Source: Leucaena leucocephala
Taxonomy: Eukaryota > Streptophyta > Magnoliopsida > Fabales > Fabaceae
DNA: 64,000 nucleotides
Direction of reading: 5' to 3'
Assembly (NCBI GenBank): GCA_037074615.1
Contig: CM073569.1
Location: 10,066,001 to 10,130,000, forward strand
The notes below the pieces were generated by a model. The model was not told the origin of the DNA, did not search any database, and saw only the letters and a list, made by a program, of their open reading frames with translations. The stretch's first letter is position 1. Each line of letters starts with the position of its first letter. Both the position numbers and the translations under genes were made by a program. Below are positions 35,030 through 45,990 of the stretch, piece after piece.

Positions 35030-38000
35030 TGAAACATCCTTCCTTAGATTCCTCAGAGTACACTCGCGGAAGCAATATTAGCTTGATTATATCTTAACTT
35101 AAGCCCAGAAATTCAAAATTTTACTCTTAAGTTCCTTATTCTGGACCTTTAATTTGAAAATTAATTTATCTCGTTCTGCACATCCAAATGAGGCTTATTA
35201 CCTATCCACATAATGCCCTAGACGTGTACGACTGGCCTGCCAAATTTCATAGCCAAACTCCTTCGTTTACTAGGTCAAACTGATGTCAAAACATTGCTAC
35301 CTCAGGACCTGCGAATTTCTCTTTTAATTCATCATTCACAAATTGAACATGCCAAACAATATTTATTATTAAATAATAAAATGTCATACATCAAATTCTC
35401 ATATCTCTGTTACACTTTCCGTTGTCTAAAATCCGACAGCATAACTGCTACATTCTGTCTGTAGAAAGTAACCGATCTTGTACCGATTCGGTAATTCCCG
35501 TAGGAGCTACCATTCTACGTAAGTACCCAGGAAAGACTGGATGAACCTGCTAGGTCCACTCACTTCCAGCCTCCTTAGACAGCACCTACGTACACAGTAC
35601 GTATCAGTTCCTTTCTTTGTCCCGTCTTTGTTGCCAGAATTTTGGCAGCCTACCGGCGTCTCTTAAGATTTCCAAATTTTGTTTTGACAGAACCTCCCCT
35701 GTAATGTTATATTTGGGAATGAGATTCAAAAGAATCCCAATAGCACTAATCATAACAATATATGTAATGCAGAGTGACGGTGCTTGCTTGTGATTGTGTA
35801 CAAATAAGTATACTGCATGCTTCCATATTCAATAACATATGATCATAGCATTGGAATAGAGCTTCAAGCATAACCTATAAGACAACAATCCAACCAAACA
35901 AAAGCACAACAAATCACAAAGACATTACATAAGAGCTAGGATTAGTTACTACCTCAAAGGCTCAGCAGAACTCTACTATCTCTATTCTGCTTCCAGCTCT
36001 GCCAGAACTTCCTTTCTTCTTTCTTTCTCTCACTTTCTCTCTCTAGCACCTCCTCCTCTCTCTAAAAGGCCCTTGGCCATGCTGCATATGAAGCAAGGGG
36101 GGTATTTATAGTTTTGGTCAATGGCATTCTTGTAATTTTGAAGCCATATGATCCTGTGGTCCTGGTTTTTCCGAAATTTCCTATTTTCTTTTATTCTTTT
36201 TACTGCATCATGCATGACATCATCTCCATGCCACCTCATGGGACACCTCATATGTCATATGGCAAAATTGCAAGCTTCTTGGACACCTCATCAGCTGACT
36301 CAGCAGGTCCAGTCCAATCCAGAACCAGTCCGGTCCGATTTCCCACAAACTGGACTCACCGGCTAAGATTGTGCCACGTGTCCTCAACTTTTTCTTCTGC
36401 CTCTAAGATGAGGCCATGTGGCATCTGGAAGGAACCTTTCAAACCTTCCAATGCTATCCAGATAAGTCCAAGACTCTATCTGATCACCTCCTCGATTATC
36501 GTGCCAACCGAGTAACTTTACTTTATTGAAACAGCATTAAAATAGTATTTTAATGCCACTTTTTCCCACATAGATGTTGGGCCACGTTTTTGGGCCTTGG
36601 AATATTATCTTGGGTCTCTGATCAAGCTCAAGTACTCTGATGGCTCGATTCCCAAGAAATAGCCCTTGGCAAATTACCAAAATACCACTGAGTGCCCTTT
36701 CTTGCACTATTTTAACCCTAAGGGTAAAATCGTCATTTTACACCCTTCTATACTCTATCAGGGTATATACTGACTCTAAGTAACTTTATCTATATGTACC
36801 TTGGCTTCTGAGCCTGTCCAGAATGACCAAAATACCCTTCATTCATCTGTTACCCTTTAGTACAACACAGGGGCATTTTCGTAATTTCGCACTTTTCCGG
36901 GGTTCTGCCGGACACTGGCCCACCTATCAGTCCAAGGTCTTACTGGGCCTTTGTTGGCACCATTATTGGGCCTTTCAGGGTCCATTACCTTCATGGCACG
37001 CATTACGAGGAATCCTCCCTTGTCAATGATTATTGAATATTTTATCTATTATTCACCGTTTATACACATATCTGGACACCGGCTCCTTCTGTCCGATACA
37101 CTGGCCTGCGGTGTTCAGGCATCCCTGTGAGTCATATCGTCATCTGACTGAGGTTATCCGAACTCATTCAGTCCCTTTTTAAATACCGCTAAATTTCCCT
37201 ATCGGATACCCGGAGGCCTCACACTCTCGTCTGGATTTTCTGATTTGTGAATAACTTTTTCTACAGAACTCCTATCGGTATTCTTTCAGTTTCCTGATAT
37301 CCGCCCCATAAGGACGCATCATCCTGTATTTTCTCACATAGATCTGAAATCTAGGATATCCGGTATGAATTTTTATAACTTTTGGACGATCAGTCCATTT
37401 CTGGCTATCTGGAGTCTTCAAAAATTCCTGTATCAAGCCAGATTACCAAGCGTCACTTGCTCTCTCCACCGGTGAAATATAGGACTGAAATGCTTCCGGA
37501 CAGTCCAAACCACTTCCGGCCTGACTTTCTTTAATTATACTTTAGCCCCAAGAACTTTTCTTCTTTTCAATTAAGTCCCTTTTTATTTGGCTAAAATTAC
37601 ACTTAAGGACCCCACATTTTTGTCTACTTTTCCTGTTTGGCTTTATACTTTCCATAATTGCACTTAAGCCCCTTCATTTTCTTTCTTTTGCAATTTAATC
37701 CCTTTCTTTGCATAAATGGCCATCATATCTCTAGAGACTTTCACTTTATCAGTCCCTAGACTTATTTGCAGTTTAGTCCCTAAAAACCCTCTGTATGCTT
37801 CGGGGACTTCTGCTCAAAAGGATATTCCTCACATGCCTCATTTTGAACCTAGGTGAACTGTCCCGATTCTGTAGGTTAAAGACTTAACTCATCTTTAAAT
37901 CCTGAAGGACTTAGCTCATCCCTCGGATTCCTACAAAATATAGGTAAGTGATCCGCCCATATCAGATTACTACCCTGGGACTACGGGTTTAGCAGCCTGC

Positions 38001-38051
38001 CTATATCAGACTACTTCCCAGTTCTCCTAGACTAAAAATCGGGATGTTACA
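35030..38051 (-). mobile_element. Solo LTR I, TSD CCGAT/CCGAC
   Basis: 3,022 bp, TGTAACATCC (38051) to GGATGTTTCA (35030) on the minus strand. Flanks are CCGAT (35025-35029) and CCGAC (38052-38056); the empty site in the 3' LTR (near 42863) reads CCGAC, so the left copy took a C-to-T change. This is the innermost element of a four-level nest. Contains TATA box, donor-like site (35951-35952), acceptor-like site (35699-35700) and conserved block (35455-35612). Confidence 0.92.
36103..36110 (-). promoter_or_regulatory. LTR I TATA box
   Basis: TATAAATA followed by six Cs on the minus strand, at the family position. Confidence 0.7.
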
Positions 38052-38844
38052 CCGACCCGCTATGAGAGAGCTGCATGGGTTAAGTCATAAGCTTCTCTCA
38101 TATATAAGCCATGTCACTATGCCCTTTAACCTGAGATCATCATGGATTCCTACATAACAAACGCTTAGCTTTGACCTAGTCAAAAGTCACTTTTGACCGA
38201 GTGATCATAAAGGCTATGTTCGGGCTCAGTGGTTTTTCATGCGGAGGAATGGGAATGGTCAAGATGGAATTTGTCCCTCATATTTGTAGAGAGATATTAC
38301 TGGGCCCCTTGATGAGTGAGTCTGAGAAATGTATGGTCATACTGTAATGAAAGGGTAGTTCTATTTCTATCGTCAGACTACTCAGGGATCGAGAAAGTAA
38401 CAGTCAAGAATAGGAGGATAACGTTCACCATGCCTCTTCCATGACCGAAATATCTGTGACAAAAGGGACGTGATATGGTTGTATGAAAGGTAACATCGTT
38501 CATCGATCCTCATATGTTTTGGGTAGTCATAATGTCTTGCTAGAGGCCGCTTACGACTTGTGGGTTAGTATATTAACTGGCCCACTGCCAACTTCATATG
38601 GGCCTACAGGGTAGCACACAAAATAGCCCAACTCGAGCTGTGATGTCCAGATTCATTGAATCTAAGAGATGTCTAGATTCAATGAATAGTCTAGGGTGGA
38701 TTTATATATTTTATATATATATATATATTATATATAATATAAGAGATATTTGCAAGATTTAATTTATAAGGATAAATTAAATCTCTATCACGTTTGAATT
38801 TGAATTTGAATGGATATGATCTATTTGAATTTGAAATTTAAATT

Positions 38845-38986
38845 GATAAGATATCTCAAATTTGATTTATGAGAATAAATCAAATTTAATTCTGTCTTAT
38901 CATTATTTAAATTATGATAAGATATCTCAAATTTGATTTATGAGAATAAATCAAATTTAATTCTGTCTTATCTTTATTTATATTAA
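38845..38986 (+). repeat. 71-bp tandem duplication in Copia 2 5' LTR
   Basis: The hairpin segment that begins GATAAGATATCTCAAATTTG occurs at 38845 and again at 38916. The 3' LTR has the same duplication (43539 and 43609); Copia 1 has one copy (12470-12530). It therefore was present in the Copia 2 template before insertion. Confidence 0.9.
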
Positions 38987-39145
38987 ATAAATAGGTGAAT
39001 TAAATCTGTGAGACAGATTTAATATAAACCATATTTATTTAATTAGTTTCTTATCAAATTATGCAATATATGATATTGTATTAATTTCAGAATTAATATA
39101 AGATTAATTCTGAAGCCCGGCCCAATTAGAAGCCCGATAGCATCC

Positions 39146-39152
39146 TATATAT
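39146..39152 (+). promoter_or_regulatory. Possible Copia LTR TATA element
   Basis: TATATAT in CATCCTATATATTTGACATT, conserved at 12286-12295 (minus) and near 43838. It lies just upstream of the unique GC-richer leader. No transcript evidence; placement by sequence only. Confidence 0.4.
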
Positions 39153-39419
39153 TTGACATTAGGAGCTAGGGTTCTATACATCTACATATCTACACATCTA
39201 TACAGACGTGAGAAAAGGGGGCAGGGAGAGTGCAAAAGGTTTGCAGATAAGAAACTGCCGAAATAGAGACGGTGAGGACGGAATCTCTAGAAAGCCCTAG
39301 AGGGACAAGAGGCGCTAGCACGTCGTTCGTGATTGGAACGATGTTCGTGTGGATACCGGTAGAGGAAGCCGATCTGAGCTATCGACTTCTTGCGATGGAG
39401 AAAAGAAACCAAACACGAA

Positions 39420-39690
39420 GATAGGTCAAGACCTATTGACATTGAGGTCGCGACCATACGGCATCTGAACGTCAGAAATCTGAAAAGAGGAGACAGGTCG
39501 CTACTTGAAGCTCACGAGGTGGCGACTGCAAACTCCAGAGACGTCCGGTCACGACAAGAAGCTTATAAGGTCGCGACTAAGAACTTCAGAGATGATAGGT
39601 CACGACGAGAAGCTGAGGAGGTTGTGACTAACAACTCTAGAGGCAACAGGTCGCGACTAGAAGCTAAAGAGGTCGCGACCAAAGCTTGAA
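39420..39690 (+). repeat. 51-bp GTCGCGAC repeats, Copia 2 5' LTR
   Basis: About three and a half 51-base units (from about 39500), each with two octamers 22 and 29 bases apart, preceded by two more octamers. An open frame of 99 codons (39390-39689) is produced because 51 is a multiple of 3; it reads repeated RSR..EA.EVAT..NSR. There is no evidence it is a gene. Confidence 0.9.
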
Positions 39691-39801
39691 TACCGAAGGT
39701 AACACTCCTTTCTCCTTGATTTAAACATATTCGGTAGATCCTGGCTGGGAATGGAAAAAAAACTTTAAAGTTAATTTCCGCTGCGTGTCTTCTCCCTTTA
39801 G

Positions 39802-39813
39802 TGGTATCAGAGC
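39802..39813 (+). promoter_or_regulatory. Copia 2 primer-binding site
   Basis: TGGTATCAGAGC, a perfect complement to the 3' end of plant initiator tRNA-Met, one base after the LTR. Confidence 0.92.
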
Positions 39814-40966
39814 CATGCCATTTTGTGTTTAAGTTAGGTTTGATTGTTGATACATGTGATGTATGTTAGACTTCTTACCTGATTATATGAAAACATGCGA
39901 GATATGTATGACATATATGGAATATGTTTATGTATGACATATACGAAATCCGAAAGGAAACTGAAATCGGTGGTGTATGTTAATTGATTTGATCAATTAA
40001 TATGGGGTCTAAGAAAATAGAATTAAGATTCTTGATCAAAAATTTCCATTGGGGCGCTGCCTGCGGACTGCCGTGGCTACCTGTTTGTAGCGCAATATAA
40101 TCGTAAGATATACTGGCTTTCCTGATGTATGAATGTTTTGAAACATTTATTGCCCTTCAAATAGTATGAATTTTGATTCTTGAATGTTTGGGTATGGTGA
40201 ATAGTATGGCTCTAGATTACAAGTGTTGTAATTTTTCTAAATACGGCCTGCGTGTCGTGCCTTCCTCTAATTTCTCTCGTTGTACATTCTCTTCTCATCT
40301 CACTCTCCTCGAATGTTAAAATGAGGTTTTCTTATGTAAATTTTCCTATTCTAATTAGACAGCTCCTCTCATTGGCTTGAGGGGACTTAGGATAGGTGAG
40401 TCATATTGTATCACGTTTAAGATTATGCACCTTATGATTATATCACTGCATGTACATTTTATATGCATAATATTGGTATGAGATACAACCGAGATACATG
40501 CATTTTGTAAACCAGATAATTAATTAAACCCTCTAAAAGAAATCTTAAGTCATATGCCGTCAATTAATGAACACTTGTCAAAACCTCGATCGCTCATTTG
40601 TAGTCTCCACCAAAGTGGGTGCATTTGAGTTATCTTGGGGAGATAAGCAAGAGTAATGGTGCTACTCTTATGTTTGTTATTGTTTGACTTAATTGAGATT
40701 ATCAAAACGGTTTTGGGTCTCAAGGCATTAGATGGGATTAAAACATGCCGGATCATATGATGATGGAATCCCATAAATATCTAAGAGTTACATTTGATGT
40801 AATTGGTAAAGTTGTTACCTACCTAAATAACTTAAAGTTAAGCGACTTGCCAAAGCGAACTCAAGTTTAAGCCAAATATGGATCTTAGCCCACTAATTAT
40901 TAAATTGAGGGATGTTTTATTCAGTGGGAGATTTCTAATTCGCTTGTATATTTTAATTGTAAAATC
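39814..40966 (+). other. Copia 2 untranslated leader
   Basis: Closely follows the Copia 1 leader (10642-11732, minus). It contains one insertion relative to Copia 1 near 40005-40065. No credible gene. Confidence 0.7.
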
Positions 40967-42592
40967 ATGACGACTAGTAATACTGCTGCATTATCGTTGT
41001 GATCTGTCCTTGAGAAGGACAAACTCAATGGGACAAACTTTCTTGACTGGTTCAGGAACTTGAGAATTGTTCTCAAGCAGGAAAGAAAAGTATGTCCTAG
41101 ATCAACCCATTCCTGAGGAGCCAGCAGCCAATGCTCCTAGAGCTCAGAGAGATTCTTATGAGAAGCATAAGGAAGACTCTATCGATGTGGGATGCTTGAT
41201 GCTTGCCACCATGGTTCCAGAGCTCCAAAGAGATCTGGAACACATGGAGGCTTATGAGATGATTGTGCATCTTAAGGAAATGTTCCAGCAACAGGAAAGG
41301 CAAGAGAGGTATGAGACCACTAAGGCCTTACAGTCCTGCAAGATGGCTAAAGGTGCATTAGTGAGTACTCATGTCTTAAAGATGAAAGGGTACATGACAT
41401 TACCTGAAGGGTTTGTGCGTTCCGAGGACTCTGGTAAGGCGTGCAAGCTTCAAAGGTCCATTTATGGACTGAAGCAAGCATCTCGGAGTTGGAATCATCG
41501 TTTTGATGAAGTAGTCAAAGAGTTTGGATTTCTTCAAAATATTGATGAACCTTGTGTGTACAAGAAGGTTAGTGGGAGCACAGTTGTGGTTTTGGTACTC
41601 TATGTCGATGACATCCTACTTATTGGGAATGACATTCCTACCTTGCAGATTGTCAAGTCTTGGTTAGGAAAGTCTTTCTCAATGAAAGACTTGGGTGAAG
41701 CCACCTACATCCTAGGAATTAGGATCTATAGAGATAGATCTAAAAGGCTTCTAGGACTCAGTCAGAGCACATATATAGACAAGATACTGCATAGGTTTAG
41801 TATACAGGAATCAAAGAGGGGTTTCATACCCATGTCTCATGGTATTCACCTCAGCAAGGATTTGTGTCCTAGTACACCTGATCAGTGAGGTCGTATGAGT
41901 GAGGTTCCATATGTCTCGGCCATAGGATCCATCATGTATGCCATGTTATGTACTCGACCAGATATCTCGTTTGCCTTAAGTATGACTAGCAGATATCAAC
42001 ACGACCCCGGTAAAGGCGATTGGACTGCTGTCAAGAATATCCTTAAGTACTTGAGAAGGACTAAGGACTTATTCTTGGTCTATGGTGGATTGGATGATGA
42101 GCTCTGTCTAACTGGTTACACAGATACAAGTTTCCAAACTGACCAGGACGACCAGAAATAGCAATCTGGATACATATTCCTCCTGAATAATGGAGCACTA
42201 AGCTGGAAGAACTCTAAGTAGAGCACTGTAGCAGATTCTACAATGGAAGTTGAGTATATAGCAGCATCTGATGCAGCTAAGGAGGCCTTTTGGATCAGGA
42301 AGTTTATTACTAAACTAGGGGTGATACCTATCATCTCAGATCCAATAACTTTGATCTGTGATAATAGTGGTGACATTGCACAGGCCAAAGAGCCTTGGTA
42401 CATCAAAAGACCAAGCATATACTCAGGCGTTTTTGCCTCATCAAAGAAATAAATGATAGAGGTGATATAAAAATATGCGAGGTAGCAGGAGAAGGCAATG
42501 TTGTCGATCTTCTAACAAAGCTGCTTGTGCAAGCAAAGCATGAGTGTCATGTTAGGTCAATGGGAATTAAGCAAGTTAATGATTGTACCTAG
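40967..42592 (+). pseudogene. Copia 2 gag-RT-RNase H deletion remnant
   Basis: Starts at the same gag ATG as Copia 1. Codon 12 is TGA and two bases are lost near 41092 (relative to Copia 1), after which a 273-codon frame (41067-41888) reads gag to ...LKMKGYM and then passes directly into RT (PEGFVRSEDSGKACK), keeping YVDD. The deletion removes the rest of gag, zinc finger, protease, integrase and the RT N-terminus. The RT/RNase H part continues through TGA (41886), TAG (42162) and a further TAG near 42222, and one frame change, to the original C-terminus (GIKQVNDCT) at 42592. It cannot make a working enzyme. Confidence 0.92.
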
Positions 42593-42595
42593 TGC

Positions 42596-42606
42596 AAGTG
42601 GGAGGA
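42596..42606 (+). promoter_or_regulatory. Copia 2 polypurine tract
   Basis: AAGTGGGAGGA directly before the 3' LTR start TGTTGG; identical to Copia 1. Confidence 0.88.
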
Positions 42607-44497
42607 TGTTGGAAATTGTGCCCTAGGGGCCAATCATTGTCTTATAAATATTATTGTTTTATGAATGTCTTAATTATGTTATCACAATATTTGTATGTTT
42701 ACTGTGATGACTAACTTTGGATAACTCATGATCTTATCCTAAATGTCCCTGGTCGGTCATCTATGCGGGAGCAAAGATGAAATAAGACCAGTATGACTTT
42801 GAAGATATATAGAGATATAAATCAAAGTTATAGGCACATGTAAGAGTACAGGGTGCTGGACCGACCCGCTATGAGAGAGCTGCATGGGTTAAGTCATAAG
42901 CTTCTCTCATATACAAGCCATGTCACTATGCCCTTTGACCTGAGATCATCATGGATTCCTACATGACAAACGCTCAGCTTTGACCTAGTCAAAAGTCACT
43001 TTTGACCGAGTGATCATAAAGGCTATGTTCAGGCTCAGTAGTTCCATTTCTATCGTCAGACTACTCAGGGATCGAGAAAGTAACGGTCAGGAATAGGAGG
43101 ATGACGTTCACCATGCCTCTTCCATGACCGAAATATCGTGTGACAAAAGGGACGTGATATGGTTGTATGAAAGGTAACATCGTTCATCGATCCTCATATG
43201 TTTTGGGTAGTCGTAATATCTTGCTAGAGGCCACTTACGACTTGTGGGTTAGTATAGTAACTGGCCCACTGCCAACTTTATCTGGGCCTACAGGGTCGCA
43301 CACAAAATAGCCTAACTCGAGCTGTGATGTCCAGATTCATTGAATCTAAAAGATGTCTAGATTCAATGAATAGTCTAGGGTGGATGTATATATTTTATAT
43401 ATATAAATTAGTATATATATATTATATATAATATAAGAGATATTTGCAAGATTTAATTTATAAGGATAAATTAAATCTCTATCACTTTTGAATTTGAATT
43501 TAAATGGATATGATCTATTTGAATTTGAAATTCAAATTGATAAGATATCTCAAATTTGATTTATGAGAATAAATCAAATTTAATTCTGTCTTTCTTTATT
43601 TAAATTATGATAAGATATCTCAAGTTTGATTTATGAGAATAAATCAAATTTAATTATGTCTTATCTTTATTTAAATTAAATAAATAGGTGCATTAAATCT
43701 GTGAGACAGATTTAATATAAACCATATTTATTTAATTAGTTTCTTATCAAATTATGCAATATATGATATTGTATTAATTTTAGAATTAATATAAGATTAA
43801 TTATGAAGACCGACCTAATTAGAAGCCCGATAGCATCCTATATATTTGACATTAGGAGCTAGGGTTCTATACATCTACATATCTTCACATCTATACAGAC
43901 GTGAGAAAAGGGGGCAGGGAGAGTGCAAAAGGTTTACAGATAAGAAACTGCCGAAATAGAGATGGTGAGGACAGAATCTCTAGAAAGCCCTAGAGGGACA
44001 AGAGGCGCTAGCATGTCGTTCGTGATTGGAACGCTGTTCGTGTGGATACCGGTAGAGGAAGCCGATCTGATCTATTGACTTCTTGCGATGGAGGAAAGAA
44101 ACCAAACACGAAGATAGGTCGCGACCTATTGACACTGAGGTCGCGACCATACGGGCATCTGAACGTCAGAAATCCGAAAAGAGGAGACAGGTCGAGACTT
44201 GAAGCTTACGAGGTCGTGACTACAAACTCCAGAGACGTCCGGTCGCGATAAGAAGCTTAGAAGGTTGCGACTAAAAACTCCAGAGATGACAGGTCGTGAC
44301 GAGAAGCTGAGGAGGTCGCGACTAACAACTCTAGAGGTAACAGGTCGCGACTAGAAGCTGAGGAGGTCGCGACCAAAGCTTGAATACCAAAGGTAACACT
44401 CCTTTCTCCTTGACTTAAACACATTCGGTAGATCCTGGCTAGGAATGGAAAAAAAATTTAAAGTTAATTTTCGCTGCGTGTCTTCCAATTCCCTTCA
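42607..44497 (+). repeat. Copia 2 3' LTR, 1,891 bp
   Basis: TGTTGGAAATTG to CTTCCAATTCCCTTCA, followed by TSD AATTG. Compared with the 5' LTR it lacks about 126 bp at 43040. It retains the 71-bp duplication and the 51-bp repeats. Confidence 0.93.
44115..44385 (+). repeat. 51-bp GTCGCGAC repeats, Copia 2 3' LTR
   Basis: Three complete 51-base units (44192-44344) and a partial fourth, after two further octamers. Units share AGAAGCT and AACTC(C/T)AGAG between octamers. 44274-44290 is identical to a stretch in element G. Confidence 0.9.
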
Positions 44498-45282
44498 AAT
44501 TGAAGCTCTATTTCTATGATTACCTTGGCCATTTGTATTTCATATGATACATGGAAGCATGCTCATTACACTATGGTAACACTTTCATAAGCAAGCACGA
44601 GCAATTACATTAATACATGCATTGTTTGGTATTGTTTGCTACTGAGATTTCCCCAGAAATCTCACCCCATCCATGTTATCCCAATCCCAACAGGTTTATG
44701 AATGATAAAATAGGATGAAGAAGCATGAAGAGGAGTTAGGGATTGGTCAATGTAAATGTTATATGATGTATGTGAAGAATTGTTATATGTAATGATGTTG
44801 TATGTCCAATCTGAATAGTAATGTTCGTAATATAATAAAAAATAGTAAACGATGGAATAAATGTATGAAATTTTACACACTTTAGTTAACACTCAAGCTT
44901 CATTTTGACACCAAGAACACCTTATTTTGATGTCTGTACAAAGAGAACCAATTTTTCAAAGTTGGGGACTATAATTCGTTTTCAGAATTTTTGACCAAAT
45001 GAACAGTAAACTTTAACGAATAAACTGTATCAATTTGCGAAACATTTGGTCAGGAAATTATTTTTCCCTTAAACTTCAAGATGTTAGCTTCGAGTATAAT
45101 TTTGAACCACTTCATTTCAATTTTTCTATAATTAATTTTGTCACCAAATCTGGATTACCATATGAACAGTAACTCGCCAAGAGTAAAAATTCCAGATTTA
45201 GCTAATGGATTTTAAAGGTCATGTAAGTGGTTCTAAATGCTATCGAATGGTCCCTAAGACGTACAAAAGTAAGGATGTTATA

Positions 45283-45990
45283 CCCAACAATATAGTCAAT
45301 TTAACAGTCAAATAATTGAAAACAGGCTGAATCATCAAACGTTATTTAAGCCAGTAAGCAAGGGGAATGTTACTCCTAAAAAGACCTGTCAAAGCTGAGA
45401 TACTATTAGTGGTAGTGGCTATAAGAAGAGAAAAATGCCAATGGCAGAATAGAAGGCCTAATTAGGAAGCTTCTGTGGCAATGTTGGCAACCGGGACTTA
45501 AGGTTTCGAGCATGTGACAAGTGTGGAAAGAATCATGGGAATAGGCCGTGTTTGATGGGGTAGAATGTTTGCTATACATATGGAAAACCTAGACATTTCT
45601 CTAAGGATTGTCCCCAAGCAGTGAATAAAAAAAGGCCACGACCTAAGGTCGAGTGTTTGCACTTACAAGGGAAGATACTCAAAAATCACCCGAGATGATA
45701 CAGGGTACAATTTATCTCAATAATCACTCTGTGATTGCTATGTTTGATTTAGGTGGAAGTCATTCATTTGTTTCTTATTAATGTACAGAACGCCTAGGCC
45801 TTACGATTAGAAAGTTGCATTATGCTATATGTGTGACAACTCCTACAAATACTAGAGTAGTTACATCTAATGTTTGCCTAAATAGTGTCGTTTGATATGA
45901 ACGTTGTTAGACTACTCTAGACTTAATATGTATGCCTTTCAGAAAAATTGATGTCATAATCAGATTAAACTGGTTATCTTTTATTTACTG
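45283..45990 (+). pseudogene. Element J gag zinc fingers and protease
   Basis: Continues J after solo LTR A. A first finger-like motif C-DK-C-GKN-H...C (about 45513-45550) is followed by a CCHC knuckle with one Cys changed to Tyr (CYTYGKPRHFSKDC, about 45570-45611). This double-finger layout is usual in Tekay/Del-type chromoviruses. Protease follows at about 45697: IAMFDLGGSHSFVSY, where the usual FDSGASHSF is altered at S-to-L but keeps Asp, then ERLGL and VTTPT. Several stops and frameshifts. It ends at LNWLSFYC, where G-family LTR K begins. Confidence 0.8.

Larger units (their letters stand above)
34775..39800 (+). repeat. Copia 2 5' LTR with solo LTR I inserted
   Basis: TGTTGGAAATTG at 34775 to the base before GTGGTATCAG at 39801. 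Without LTR I and its TSD it is about 2.0 kb, longer than the 3' LTR mainly because the latter lost about 126 bp (the equivalent of 38231-38356). Confidence 0.92.
34775..44497 (+). mobile_element. Ty1/Copia retrotransposon, copy 2, TSD AATTG
   Basis: Plus-strand relative of Copia 1, inserted in solo LTR A. TSD AATTG at 34770-34774 and 44498-44502. Contains 5' LTR (with solo LTR I inside), perfect PBS, leader, a gag-RT fusion made by internal deletion, polypurine tract and 3' LTR. The empty site is seen in LTR B near 32540. Internal domain is 2.8 kb against 5.1 kb in Copia 1. Non-autonomous. Confidence 0.94.
28991..45282 (+). mobile_element. Solo LTR A with nested insertions, TSD CCCAA
   Basis: TGTCATATCC at 28991 to GGATGTTATA at 45282, flanked by CCCAA at 28986-28990 and 45283-45287. 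Its own sequence (28991-30565, 33658-34774, 44503-45282) totals about 3.47 kb; the rest is LTR B and Copia 2, each with a 5-bp TSD. It splits the gag of element J. Confidence 0.92.

Noticed and set aside
35030..38051. LTR I as a complete small element with its own terminal repeats
   Set aside because: I found no internal direct repeats of several hundred bases, PBS or polypurine tract, and its ends and layout match the other solo LTRs.
39390..39689. 99-codon frame with RSR..EA.EVAT repeats as a possible host protein
   Set aside because: It is inside a Copia LTR and open only because the 51-bp unit is a multiple of three; the corresponding 3' LTR frame is broken. Kept as a repeat, discussed for its relation to element G.
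44115..44385. Regularly spaced repeats resembling a CRISPR array
   Set aside because: Units are directly adjacent with no unique spacers, lie in an LTR, and the context is a plant genome without Cas genes.
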